A DNA stretch of 64,000 nt. It comes from Stenopsyche tienmushanensis. Lineage: Eukaryota; Arthropoda; Insecta; Trichoptera; Stenopsychidae. Location of the stretch: assembly GCA_008973525.1 (NCBI GenBank), contig WACJ01000516.1, forward strand, positions 1,922,001-1,986,000, in the 5' to 3' direction. A model generated the notes under the pieces. The model worked only from the letters and a program-made list of their open reading frames with translations, had not been told where the DNA came from and did not search any database. Shown piece by piece: positions 48,501 through 60,565 of the stretch (its first letter is position 1; each line of letters starts with the position of its first letter). Position numbers and translations under genes: made by a program.

Positions 48501-50400
48501 TAAAATTTATTTGCTATTTTTCGCGAAATATAATCTTAAGCGAACTATTTTCGTCGCATTTTTGTGATGGAGAAAAATATAAAAATGAAATATCGAAAAA
48601 ATCTCGCCAATGTCCTCGTATGTTCTCGCACTGAAAAGATATCGGAAAATTATTGTTTTTTGACCGAACTTTCACATCGTCATATTTCTGCGTCCGCAAG
48701 AAATTGCAATTACAATAATATAATCTTCCAATTTTCTTGTAATATTTACTTTCTATACCTCTATAAACATATTTTTTCATTTAGAAGTGCGCATATTCCT
48801 AAACGAATAACAGTTATAAATTAACATTAAAATATGATGATATATCGACCTTTCCATATATTATATTATGAGATGCACACTTGGCTCTATTCAGACAATA
48901 TCTCAGAATTTTCAGACGTAAAAGAATATATAAATCTTACATTTGACTTTTTTTTTAAACCGTGTAATACAAATATGTGCCACAATTTATCTGCCGTGTA
49001 CAAGGACTGATTACTGTTTATTCGATAAAATATTTAATTTATTTGTTTGAAAACATCTTTTCAACACTTTCGCTTTAGTGACCCATTAAACGAGGGTCCG
49101 TTTAAAAAATAGGATTCGTATACCTTCAATATTGTAGGTATAGTAAAGTGAATTGGATGTCATTGTCGTTTTATTTAAATAGTAATGAATTCATCCTAGT
49201 TTCACAATTCTGATGACAATGCTGATTGTTTAGTAGAAATATATCAAAATATATTTTTTTGTAAATATGTGATTTGTTTGGATGTTCACTGACATTCATA
49301 GACTGTTTTATAAACCATCAACGTTTAAATATGTTATATTAAATGTTATTCATTTCTCCGTTTTCAATCTATACGTTCTTAATGAAAATTTTATTTAATT
49401 TGATACAAACATCGACACTATCCCATTATAAATTATAAATATCAGTATAACAAGGTCTCCATCCTGTTTGTACAAAAGATGAAAGCCAGTTTATATAATA
49501 TCCTGTTCTTGGAATCAGATTTAATTACCGCATCCTTCCCTAGACGACTGTTTGAAATTAAACGCGTTCCAAATAGCCTCAAGACTTCCCTCTTTACCGT
49601 AAACTACAATACCGGGGGGCTTTCATTGGGTGCTGAAAAATTAATAATTACACGGGATTTATTAGAAGGCTCCTCCCCGGTGACCAGTTCACCCTGTCAC
49701 TTTCCTTGTGCTTGCCAATCTATTATTCAACAGGCGGATCTCGCCCTCGGGACCTCTGAATGATTAATGTACGTCGAACTAAACAAGTGCCGTCCGCAAG
49801 ACTTCGTTTGGTTTGCTCAAGCCTTCATTTCAAATGCCGAAAATCTTCAGAACATGTCATTCAATTTGCTACAGCTCAGATCGACAGTGACTACCACTGA
49901 AGAGGCGTTACTTCCACAATGAACATCCTGGAAAAAAATGTCATTTCTTACTATACATTTCCCATTACTTTGCAGCGATATATCAGCCAAAATTATTTTG
50001 ATATTATTATTTTGTGCAATATTTTATATTAACAAAGCTATTGAATATGAAATATATTGTACTGCTTTAAAATTATGAGTATATCTCATCAAAGTTAGGG
50101 TCAAAATATTTTCAATTGATTATATTATTAGTAGACTTACTATAAAAGTGAGCTTAAGACAACTTTTAGCTTAATTACTTAAAATTGATCTAGATTTGAT
50201 TTTGGCGATTAGTATTAAAAAGCTTATGTAAAAGTTTAATCATAGTTTACTATCATTAATTTATCATCATTTTTTTAAGGGGTAGATATTTTATATAAAC
50301 CGTAGTTACCTATCAACATTTATGTTATTAAATATGAACTGATTTTTCCATATTTATTAATTGAATCCCACCAGAATCGCTACTATTTCATTCTTTTGTA
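45585..50400. other. AT-rich non-coding stretch with GC-richer islands
   Basis: No gene is supported. Islands of higher GC without credible ORFs lie at about 47,560-47,840 and 49,480-49,920. The second has long C/T-rich words and a short + frame (49479-49763) with no recognised domain. The frame at 47169-47648 is AT-driven. Confidence 0.4.
49480..49920. promoter_or_regulatory. GC-elevated non-coding island
   Basis: Higher GC than its flanks, with blocks such as GAAGGCTCCTCCCCGGTGAC near 49,666 and GGCGGATCTCGCCCTCGGGA near 49,732. The 94-codon + frame lacks family motifs, and no acceptor-donor pair brackets it. Treated as a candidate enhancer. Confidence 0.3.
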
Positions 50401-50426
50401 AATATAAATTTTTATCCCAGGTAGGT
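50401..50426 (+). promoter_or_regulatory. Weaker candidate recursive splice site
   Basis: AATTTTTATCCCAG ends at 50,420 and GTAGGT follows. The acceptor is good, but the donor has G at the fourth intron base where A is favoured. It lies 4.8 kb past the strong ratchet point on the same strand, so it could be the next step or a cryptic site. Confidence 0.3.
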
Positions 50427-51006
50427 TTTCATTAAAATATATTATTTCATACAGTTTATTATAGCTTTTTATTTTATGTCATATATGATAAAAATAATTG
50501 CTATGAAAATATCAAAAACGTATTTATTTCGCGTATACCATAACAAATATTTATGGTCAAAGCATGCACTCGAATGTTAATTTTTATTCAAATGTGAGAA
50601 AAATATTTTTTAAGCTAAAATAGTCAAGGAACTTCAATCATTTTTTATCCAATTAGAACTCTAGTCTATGTATATTCATCATTTGATGAAAAATGTATGC
50701 GTTCGTTTTTGCAATCTGATTAAAAAACGACTCTTTGATACCATAATAGTGACATTTGCAAACACAAAATAAACTCAATGGATATGAACCGTTCTTATTA
50801 TATGATCATGATCACACACATCACGAATCATCAACTAAACATATTTGCGCAAATGAATCAGTTACTAATCATCAAATTCATTTATCCTAATACTATTCGC
50901 AAATTTCTAGTGTATTTACTTAATAAAATATCGACAATCTGTGACTAGTCTGGTATATGTGTTAATATGAAAATATCGTCTATTTCACGCGATACAAGCT
51001 ATTATA

Positions 51007-51584
51007 CGAGGAAAGTTCATAAAGTAAGTGTACTATGACAGTAACGAGCTGTGTTTTTGTGTTATTTGAGAGTTGGTAATACTGAATGGTTAAGGGAGCG
51101 TCTTAGGAACACGGTAGTGCATAAACTCACGTTGTAGTGTCCAGTTGCGTTAAAGATATCGATAAGAAATCTCGTCAAATGCTGTAATCCAATTGACTTG
51201 AAGCGATTTAAATTGAAAGTTGAGGATTTTTTGAGCTCTATTTTGACTGGAGATAAAACGTGACTGGCTCACTATGCGTCTGTGCCGAAAAAAAATTCTT
51301 CAAACTAATTCCCCATCTGCCCAAAATTTAAAAATCATAATTTTGGACCAAGAAAAACATTTCCTTAATGTTTGAACCATAACCCCGAATTTCCCTGACT
51401 TGGCACCTTTCTGAAGGTACACGTGGGTGAAATTAAATTTTCAACTGGCGAGCAGATACAGAAAGAGGTTCTGAAATGGAGGAAGAAGCTGGCGGGAGAG
51501 TTCTTCGGGAAGGGCATGAAGAAATTTGTGACATGATGAAAAATATATAAAAACCTGGTACACTTACTTTCTGAATATGCCTCG
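51007..51584 (+). mobile_element. Deleted mariner-type element, copy B
   Basis: Inverted ends (left CGAGGAAAGTTCATAAAG, right reading inward CGAGGCATATTCAGAAAG, both continuing TAAGTGTAC) match at 23 of 27 bases and are flanked by TA. They are the same termini as the element at 39,779-40,663 but facing the other way. The 578-bp body keeps scraps of transposase: FLSSILTGDKTWLAHYAS (about 51,228-51,280), with the first catalytic Asp, and AGEFFGKGMKKFV (about 51,497-51,535) near the C-terminus. The part between, with the other two catalytic residues, is gone. Stops and frameshifts are frequent. Confidence 0.8.
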
Positions 51585-51586
51585 TA

Positions 51587-54500
51587 TAATAGCTAATTAC
51601 GCTCGTCAATATTAGTTAATCTGCTTTACTTTGTATATAATAAGTTATGCAGATAATATAACAAGTATATTTATAGTGCACATATTGAATATCTTAAAAT
51701 CCGTGCAAATTTTCAATTATGAATTTGCAAAATCATATTAAATGTTTGTTATGATCCCGTTCCATTTCATTTATTGGTATTGTTAAATTTTTAATTTGTA
51801 AAATGCAATTTCGGATTGCTATATTCTTTTTCGGAATGTTTAAATGCAGCATTGGCGGTGCATACAGCTGCAATCACTAAACCGGGATTTATTATTGCAA
51901 CCATTGTCGGAGAGCTTTATAAAATCGTATTATGCATACCATATGGATTTTTTTTGTCTATCAGCACGTTTCTGCGCTCCATTTAAAGCAAATTTACCAG
52001 GAAGGTTAATTGTTTTTTTTTGCCAATAAATTGAATGTGGTTAGAGAGGTTCGCTGAACAAAATTAATAATTTCCCCCCCATAACAATGAGGCCTACCGT
52101 CGGTTGTAAATATGCCTAATACTGGCAAAATATAAATTTTATTTATGGCATAGCAAACTTTTAATTGAATGCTGTAAGGAAATGTGTATTCTTGTAAACA
52201 TGAAAATTTCCCTAATAAATTACATGCCAGGAAACAATGCCCCATGTGACTTTTTCCTTCGTCGTTTGTTTTCTTGGCGTTACTCATACGCAGGAAAGTA
52301 ATAAAATAATCCCTTGAAAAAATATTAAAGCCGAAATTTTAACATTTTATTGAATCCATGATGTATTGCTTCGTATTTAATTAATATTCAATAATATATT
52401 AAATTATTTGTTGTAAAGCAGAGTCCGGATTTATGAAGGAAAAACGATATTGAAAGTACATGTTTACATGGTTATAAAAGGGAACGATCCGACGCTACAT
52501 TTCTTTGTGATATTTTAAGCAGAAAATATATTTCGAAGAATTTATTAAAGCTTTCATCTACCTTTATTATAAGAAATGATCGAACGTTCAATTAGGGGAA
52601 ATATTCAAACGAACCCACAACTCAAGAACGGACGCAGTTTTCATGGACTTGTACTTGAAATTCAATTTGAACATGTAGTTAAATTAAAATTGATTACCTT
52701 TATCGAGCTTATCATATTAATTAATGTATTTTTTTTAATATTTAAAAGCTAATCTCAAATACAAATAATGCGCACTTATGATATATGATATTAGCACCAT
52801 TTGTTATGGACTTCTAAGAGGACAAAAAGCAATGTGTCGATCATAATAAGGATTTCCGATTTGTAACGATTTACTATTGATGCAAAACTTTTTAGCTTTC
52901 AATATCATTTATCAGCTGATTTCCGTTGCTATTATATTGATATTAACATCAATTTATAGATAGATATTTAAATATAGGCTTATCATTAAATTTAAACAAA
53001 TCAAGTACATTCCTTGACCTTTTAACATAAAATCAATATTGCTTTAAAAAAATAACACCGAATAGACACGAGAGAATTAAATTTTAAGGGTTATCTTTTA
53101 AATATAAAAACACAACAAATAAGTTTTCTGTAATCCTAAGAAAATATTATGTACGAGAAAAATTATTAATATCCCAGTGAAACTCTACGAATTTTATCAA
53201 CATGCGCAAAATGAGTTTCAAATATAAGAGCAGAATAAATTTGAATTTGCCAACTTGTAATTGAAATTCTTATAAAGCTGAATATCTTTAAACATACAGT
53301 TTTATGATTCTTGTTAAATCACCCAAAACTGTATATATAGGTTTACATCATTAATTCTTGAGCTCAAAGCTTCTTATATTTCCTAAATCTGAAAGAATAA
53401 ATACTGAGACGGTTAATGAAATCGGGTAAGATCAACTGTGAGTGATTAGTTTGCAATAGCAAATAAAATATTATTCCGAAAATAATGATAATTTTGTTAG
53501 TTACTCATAGATCTTTTTCTATATGAAATTCCTATTTAAGTGACCGTGTCCTAACTCAAGCATATATGAATAGTAACAAGAAACTAACACATTAATGCAT
53601 GTTATTTGTAGAAAATTCTCCTATGGATATCGCTTATGTTCAATAATAGAATGGCATTTAAAGAAGATGTAAATTCATAAATTGTAAAAAACAAATCCTA
53701 AATTGTTTGATAAGTACATCATTATCATTATTATAATGCAGACACATGCAATCCACTGCATAACTAGGACCTCTTTGATATCGATTCATAGAAAAAAATC
53801 ACTTTCAGCTCGACTGTATCACACATTCACCTTATCTTAAGCTCGATATTGAAGACAGCATGGTATCCGAATTTTATTTGTGAATGCTCATCCAGATAGT
53901 CACCTTAGTGCATGTATTGATGAGTGCTTTTGATAAGGACTGAGTTTTAAAGACTAAGCAGATTTCTTGCAATTGGAAAACCTCTCGAGACAACCATGTT
54001 GATTTTATTTTAAAGGGCTTTCTGGAATTAATGGAATCCGACTTACGTGACTTTTTAAAATCTTTCCCACCCTTAAAATGGTATATTCCACACCCTCATG
54101 AAATTTTATCAACACATTAAATTATATTTTTTTCATGTATTCAAAACTTTTTAAATTTAAAAAAGGCCCGTCTATATAATACATAAAGAAAAGCAATTCT
54201 ATATTTTGACTTTTCCATAATGATCATAAATGGTTTGACGAAATTATGTATATATATATATTATGGCCATATTCATATGGCCATAATACATATAATATTT
54301 TCAGGGCAGACTAAAGATTTTTATTTTCTTATTGTGGTAATAATTTGACGTGTATGATATACTCATTACATTAAATGATTCATGATGCCCATTTGGATAA
54401 ACTTTCGTATAAAAAAAATGCCAGACAAAAACTTTTTTCATTTCGTCTATACAGCCGTCCTTTGTGATTTCTAGCTTTGGAAATTTTATTTTATGAATAG

Positions 54501-57500
54501 GAACCATTATCCATGGCATTTCATGCGTTTAATATTGAAATTAATATGATATTTAAGTTGTCTGGCATGAGATTCTTATAAATAAATCAGACAGGTAACA
54601 AATTATATCTCCATTGAAATCGAGTTTTTCATATGGAGCTTTCTTATAAATGTGATTGGATATCAGAGAGCTTTCAATTGCAGATGGCACAATTGATTTT
54701 TGGCCGGATTCATCGAACTTTTTTCGCTAATGGGGGTGCCATCTTATTTATCATACTCCCCGTTGATAAATTGCTTAGAATTATATTTATTATTTTTCTC
54801 GTTAATATGTTTTTTCCACTTAAATGATAATAACACGAAGGGTGCTCTCCGTAGGAGGTGGTTAATAGGCCGTTCATTATTTATCTCTCAAAAACACTCC
54901 CTTCAAAGCTCTATTAAAAATAATAACCAGCTTACTCTTCAGTATTCAACACACTTGTTCATTATCAACCCTTCAAATTGGGGTCCTTTGTTTTAATGAA
55001 TATTTTAATTATTACTGAATTAATTATTTTTTATTGCGGAAAATTACTTCATTTTCGGTAGAATACAATAGATCATCAAGTAATGGTCATGATATTTTGT
55101 ATCGCAATTTATAAAGGTCGATCAAATATGACAGTTCTTGCACGCCAAAGTATCAAACGTACATCAGCATTTATACTGTTTACCAGACCAAATGTCACCA
55201 ATTTTCTTTCATTATTTCATCATCATTCAGCTAGTTACATTGTTTATGATCGGTAGAATCGTTATTTTATAACTAAAAATATAAAAAACACATATATTCC
55301 CTATAAAATTCAAACAACGTAATATTATGATTACTTTATATTTGGTCGACAAATCCCAATGGACTATTGTTCGCAAGCATTAACATCTGAAGTTGAAGAA
55401 AATATTTATGTATCGTACCATTAATCCATCCAATGGTACTAACAACATGGCTATGCACAATAATGGCAACCCTAAATGAACATTATCCTCTCTGGAAATT
55501 TCAAACGAAACCCAAAATAAAATAAAAGTAGTTTTATTCATCTCAAACTGAAATCTAACTTCAACTACGCATAAAAATGTAAACATAAATATAATAATAT
55601 GAGGGTATTACTAATTAAGTTGTGGACCTTAAGAATCTCAACATTGACTTCGTTGGAATACAAAATTATTATTTATCTTCATTAAATTATTTAAGAAACT
55701 AAGGTGTAATGTTCTTGTCGCATATGACACGTTTATCATTAGCAAAAAAATAGTATTTGTATCCAAATTCAAATATCCTCATGCATAGTCTTAATCATTG
55801 TAAGTGGGTTATACTTAGTTTGGTGATAGATGATTCGTGGCCTCATTGATTTAACACCATTATATGAATATCATATTCACCCTAATTAATTGAACCAGTA
55901 TCATAGGTTTTCAACAATCAAATAAAGTCCCTTTTAAATCAACGAACTATAATGTATTATTTATTAGAACTTGTAGACAAATTTATTGTATGTATAACAT
56001 ATTAAAAGGGGGGGAAAATCAAAAATTCAGTTATGAACGTATATATGAAGATGGAAAACAATTTGCATGGAAATTAATTTTAGGCTAATTGTATAAATAT
56101 ACCAATTGATCCCCGTATGTTTATTTTTCGAATTTATCTTCATCATTTTTGGTATTTTATTTGAGGAATGTTATGAAATTTGTAAATCATATCAAATTTT
56201 ATTAAAGAATTCTATGGAGGTACGAGATTTGCATGCTTTTTCTGTGTAGCTTCGATAAAACTTATAGATCCACCCCCAAAGGAGAGCTTTTATCTATTTC
56301 GTTTGCTGTATTGTAGCTTTGCGGCTTTTCGGAAATTTGGCACAAAAACATCGAAAAAATATTTTGCATATTACACATTGGGTTGTGTTTTCTTCCCAGG
56401 TCAAGGATAATGGGAAAATATTCCGTAATGTTTTCACTCAATGATACTTTTGAATGGTATGGAGATTATCTCCTCATTCCACTTTTCGTAACATGTATAT
56501 TAAGAGTAATATATTTGCTTGCAATTTTGATTAGGTATCTGCAATGCTCGAATGAAAATATATCGGCAATTTGTAATGAATTTTGCAAATTTGACGGAAA
56601 CAAATGTAAACGGGCGACATACCTTTCTCTCGCAATTAAAATCCAGTTTTGACAACGTGTCCGTGTTTTTGGAGCGGATTCCGACCCGGCGGAAATTGAA
56701 CTTTCATAATTAAACTAGAGAATTTTTCATCATAATTCCATGTCCTCGGAAACAGGAGGTCTTCGCAGCGCGCTTTTTACTCTAAAAAAGTCATGTAATC
56801 ATTTTCGACGTTATTAGAAAATTTTCGAATGAAACGCACCGCCAAGAGGCTTTCGTTTAATGAACGCCAACCCGTTAGTTAAATTGTTTTCAAACAATGC
56901 TTTGAAAGCTTGGCTTCGGATCACAGCAAAAGTTAAATAACGCCTCGTACCCCCTCGTACCTTACACCCCACTTTGGCACTTTTTTTCATATTTTTGTAA
57001 GGTACACAAAGGTTTTCATACATTTGTTTCAAAAAATATTTTTATGATGTGGATAAAGGCAATATATCAAAATTATTCATACTTGCGAATGCATTTACAT
57101 GACATTGACATTATTATGTAATTCAACCAGAACATATGTTTTGTTTGCAAACGGTGTTTGTCGGAGCAATTTTTAAGGAAAAGTGATGGAAAAGTTAGCG
57201 ACCACATTTTGAAAAAGCTATTATAAAGCTATTAATTATTGCTAAATACAATAACCGTAGTCAATATAATTGGATGTACTTTTCAGATCTTATTGACATG
57301 TATTGTGCACAGTATTTTGCATCTGAATTTCTGTGAAACTCAAATATTTACTACTATTATCTGTAATGCACAAATTAAAAATAATTAAGATATTATTATA
57401 TCATGTTAATGATTTAAAAATACTAGATTAGAATGGTTTCTTTGATTCGATTTATTCCTGTTTTTTCCCTGGATTAATTAGTAAATTTATAATTAAGATA

Positions 57501-57567
57501 GCTTTTGAAGATGAACATGACTTTTTTTCGTTATTACAGCCTTATAAGAGTTAAGCATTACAGAATA
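51587..57567. other. AT-rich non-coding stretch
   Basis: No gene is supported. It contains a 13-bp inverted repeat at 54,259-54,288. A good acceptor-like tract (TTTTCTTCCCAG) ends at 56,399 but precedes a poor donor and a frame (56383-56652) of no known family. A GC-elevated patch lies at 56,640-57,010. Confidence 0.4.
54259..54288. repeat. 13-bp perfect inverted repeat, 4-nt loop
   Basis: TATTATGGCCATA (54,259-54,271) and TATGGCCATAATA (54,276-54,288) surround TTCA and are bordered by TA repeats. Strong cruciform/hairpin potential; it may be a small palindromic repeat or a binding site. ATGGCC-type cores are not tied to a known factor here. Confidence 0.5.
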
Positions 57568-57569
57568 TA

Positions 57570-58482
57570 TTAGGTTATCCCATAAATTTATTTCGCAAAT
57601 GAACACAGATCTTATCATAGACATGGTTGAAGAAAACCCGCGATATACTTTTCACGAAATAGCTAATAAGTTAGAAATTCCACGAACATCCGTCCTTAAT
57701 CATCTGACAAAATTGGGCTACATCAATCGTTCAGATGTGTGGCTTCCTCAAGAACTGACTGACTCAAATAAACTTCAGCGTATTTCAACATGCGATCTTC
57801 TTCTCCAACGACATAATTGCCAACCTTTTTTTAAGAGACTTGTCACCGGAGATGAAAGTTGGATATTCTATGAGAATATCCAACGTAAACGGTCTTGGAC
57901 CAAGGCTACAGAAGCTGTAGCTAAACCTGGCCTACATCCAAAAAAAGTTTTTCTATGCATTTGGTGGGACTGAAAAGAGGTAGTTTATTATGAGCTACTT
58001 CAGCAAGGTGAAATGATCAATTCAACAAAATATTGCTTCCAATCTAAAGGATGCAATTGCCAGAAAACGGCCAGAATAAGCGAACAGACGAGGCATTGTT
58101 TTTCATCATGATAACGCCAGGCCGCATGTGTCTTTTCTCGTCAGAAATAAATTATTATCACTTGACTGGGATGTTTTACCTCATCTTCCATACTCTCCGG
58201 ACATTGCCTCTTCAGATTATTATTCATTTCTTTCATTGAAAAGTTCTTTACGTGCTAAAAATTTTAATTCAAAAAATGATATAAAAATGTACCTTGATCA
58301 ATATTTTGCCAACAAACCTTGGAAAATTTGGCAAGAAGGCATTATAAGGCTTCCAGAGAGATGGAGAAAGGTAATAGAACAGAATGGATAATTTATTGTT
58401 CCATAAATTTTGATCTAATACAAATTATTGTTTATTTTTTTCTGTTACTATGAAAACGAAAGATACTTATGGGACACCCTAA
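57570..58482 (+). mobile_element. Internally deleted mariner element with clear ends
   Basis: The left end TTAGGTTATCCCATAAATTT and the right end read inward, TTAGGGTGTCCCATAAGTAT, are inverted repeats (21 of 26 bases), bounded by TA at 57,568-57,569 and 58,483-58,484. At 913 bp it is about 400 bp short of a typical mariner, having lost the 5' untranslated region and the start of the transposase gene. It is a different family from the pair at 39.8 and 51.0 kb. The TTAGG-TGTCCCATAA end type is found in several mariner subfamilies. Confidence 0.85.
57599..58391 (+). pseudogene. Mariner transposase pseudogene
   Basis: The frame opens three bases after the terminal repeat and begins within the second helix-turn-helix half (VEENPRYTFHEIANKLEIPR, TSVLNHLTKLGYINRSDVW, then the linker LPQELTDSNKLQRIS, a form of the WVPHEL motif). 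The catalytic core keeps all three aspartates: TGDESWIFYEN, then in another frame VFHHDNARPHVSFLV (about 58,098), then YSPDIASSDYYSF (about 58,191), with 34-residue spacing as in D,D34D mariners. The C-terminus ends RWRKVIEQNG at 58,391. Breaks: WWD is followed by TGA at 57,972 (Trp to stop), a frameshift lies between about 58,010 and 58,050, and TAA lies near 58,077. The first DNA-binding helix-turn-helix is missing. Inactive. Confidence 0.8.
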
Positions 58483-58484
58483 TA

Positions 58485-60496
58485 CATAGAGATTTGAGAG
58501 AATTTTCGAAAAAAATTTCGAACCATATGTCTGTAAAAACCAGATTATTATATTTCGTATGATAGTTTGCTTACCTGTTTCATTGCCGAGATGGATATTA
58601 AACATTTCATCCAAAGAAGAGTTAGGCAATTATTGATAATAAATTTGATGTTAGATATTTATTGCTGCAGCTCGAAAATTCTAAATAAAGGTTAAATTGC
58701 ATGTTGATTGGTGATTTATGTACGTTTTCTCTATCGTAAGCGTTCCAGTAATTTATTTCAAAAATAAGTGAATATATGCGCAATTTATTACACATTTATC
58801 AAATATAAAATTTTGAATGCAACGGTATTCATAAATCTTCGTTATGCAGCCAACGAACAAAGGGTACTTTCAGCGTTTTCACCACCAAAAGAGTAGAAAT
58901 GAATAGCATCGCTCCCATAACTTTGGTTCAAACTTTTGTGGTTATAATATGAAATACGCCCAGCGTATTTCTTTTATTAAAGAGCATATCTCACTGTGGT
59001 CATTGTCGGATTACGTGGAATAAAATGAGAATGAATTAGTTCTAATTTGCACGCTGTAGCTTCTAAGCTTTCATAAGGGGGCAAGGTCAGCTATCAAAAA
59101 TTGACATGGGTCTTGACATTATTACCTTCACATGTTCCAGGATTACGAGCCTCCTTCCCCTCTCAGACATTTTCGCTGTTTCCGTATCCGCAGGATATTC
59201 GACGACGATATTTTCAAAGTGCCAATTGCCGTCAAAAACAGGGATATACTTTAATACTTCGCCGAAATATCCATGTCAAGGAATGAACACATTTCACATG
59301 TGATTTTTTCGTACCGCATAATGAATAAAAGTGGAATTGGTTTCGCACAAAACTCGCCCGCTTGCTTTTGCCGTAAGGAAGTGCAAAAAATGGGCGTTGT
59401 AAAAAATATTTGGAAATGTATCCTCCACACAAATCCTACGCGCTCTGTGTTAAATCTTCACGGTCCTTAGATAATGTTTTTCGGGATAAACCCGTATCAA
59501 ATTATGTAAGCAAAAGTTTATTCCCAGCCTAGCGTTTAAGCCTTTTTCTTTTCAAAAACTGCTCGTTAATACAGACATATTTACGTTGTACTGATTAAAG
59601 CGCGAGAGCCGAGAAAAGTTTCGTCGAGCTATACGGAATCTCGCAAATTCTTTTCCTTGTACGTTCCCGAAATGTCTTCCACTTTTACTGTTTTGGAGAA
59701 GCCTATCGGTAAACAAGTATTTTAATTAACTTCCGACAAAATAATCCTTATTGTTTGAGTTTGAGCCCCTTAAACGCGCAACAAATCCCGATGGATTCTC
59801 ATATTTCGGTGTACACATGATTAAGATATTTTGTGTTACTTTGGCGCCAAGAAAGAGCAAATTTCTCCATAATTTAGCCTTTGCCGTTTTGTGTTATTTA
59901 CTGGGTACCGTGAAAGCTGCTTAATAAGCATTAATACACGTGGATGAATATTAATTTATTTTCGCATTGTAGAGCAGGGCTCGACCTAAAATAGTCTAAT
60001 TATAATACGATTGAGAAATATATGAAACATAATTAAAATCAGATTATGTTAATCCTTTATGATTTTACCGCCATATTCTAAAACTTAAGTATCTCACTCA
60101 TAACATATTACTTTGATCTCTAGCTCTTATAGAACCCCAGAACCGATACATTGGCTTATCAGAATAACTATTTTTAAATTTTAAACCTAATTTGACTTTT
60201 AAATGAACATTTGATAACATGGGATATCCAGCTCATGGCGCGAGCCCTACAAAGTGTTATTTTTGTAAAAAAAATAAGTTTTTTTTTTTACTGCCAATTA
60301 ATTTGTTTATTGGTGAAAATTAGAAAAAGCCCATGGAGCCCTTAATCCGTCGTCACGACGGACTTACGCTGGTTTGTTTGCTATCAAATTGTATTAGGTC
60401 TTTAAAACAGAAAAAAATGATTAGGTGATGATAAAAACCCTCTCATGTTGACCAAGCCATATATATTTGTTATTAAAGATTTTTCGTGAATTTATG
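58485..60496. other. Non-coding stretch with GC-elevated island
   Basis: No gene is supported. About 58,850-59,800 is a broad GC-raised region with small conflicting frames on both strands (59101-59470 + and 59232-59432 -). A 17-bp near-palindrome lies at 60,346-60,362. Candidate regulatory sequence only. Confidence 0.35.
60346..60362. repeat. 8-bp inverted repeat with 1-nt centre
   Basis: TCCGTCGT-C-ACGACGGA is an exact inverted repeat of CpG-rich sequence in an AT-rich setting. It may be a dimer-binding site or part of a transposon end. Confidence 0.4.
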
Positions 60497-60565
60497 TTAA
60501 CCCTTTAAAAGCCACGGTATTTTTGACATACCTATCAAAAAATCGATGGGTGCTAAAAGGGCATG
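60497..60565 (+). mobile_element. Possible piggyBac-like 5' terminus (solo)
   Basis: TTAA (60,497-60,500) is followed by CCCTTTAAAAGCCACGG, then within 60 bp by the loosely inverted GGGTGCTAAAAGGGC. TTAA-CCCTTT starts with internal inverted copies occur at ends of piggyBac-like elements. No matching right end with TTAA was found, so this is tentative. Confidence 0.3.

Noticed and set aside
56380..56652. Strong acceptor TTTTCTTCCCAG followed by an 89-codon frame
   Set aside because: No in-frame donor or family resemblance, and composition is that of the flanks. GTCAAG after the AG is a poor donor for recursive splicing.
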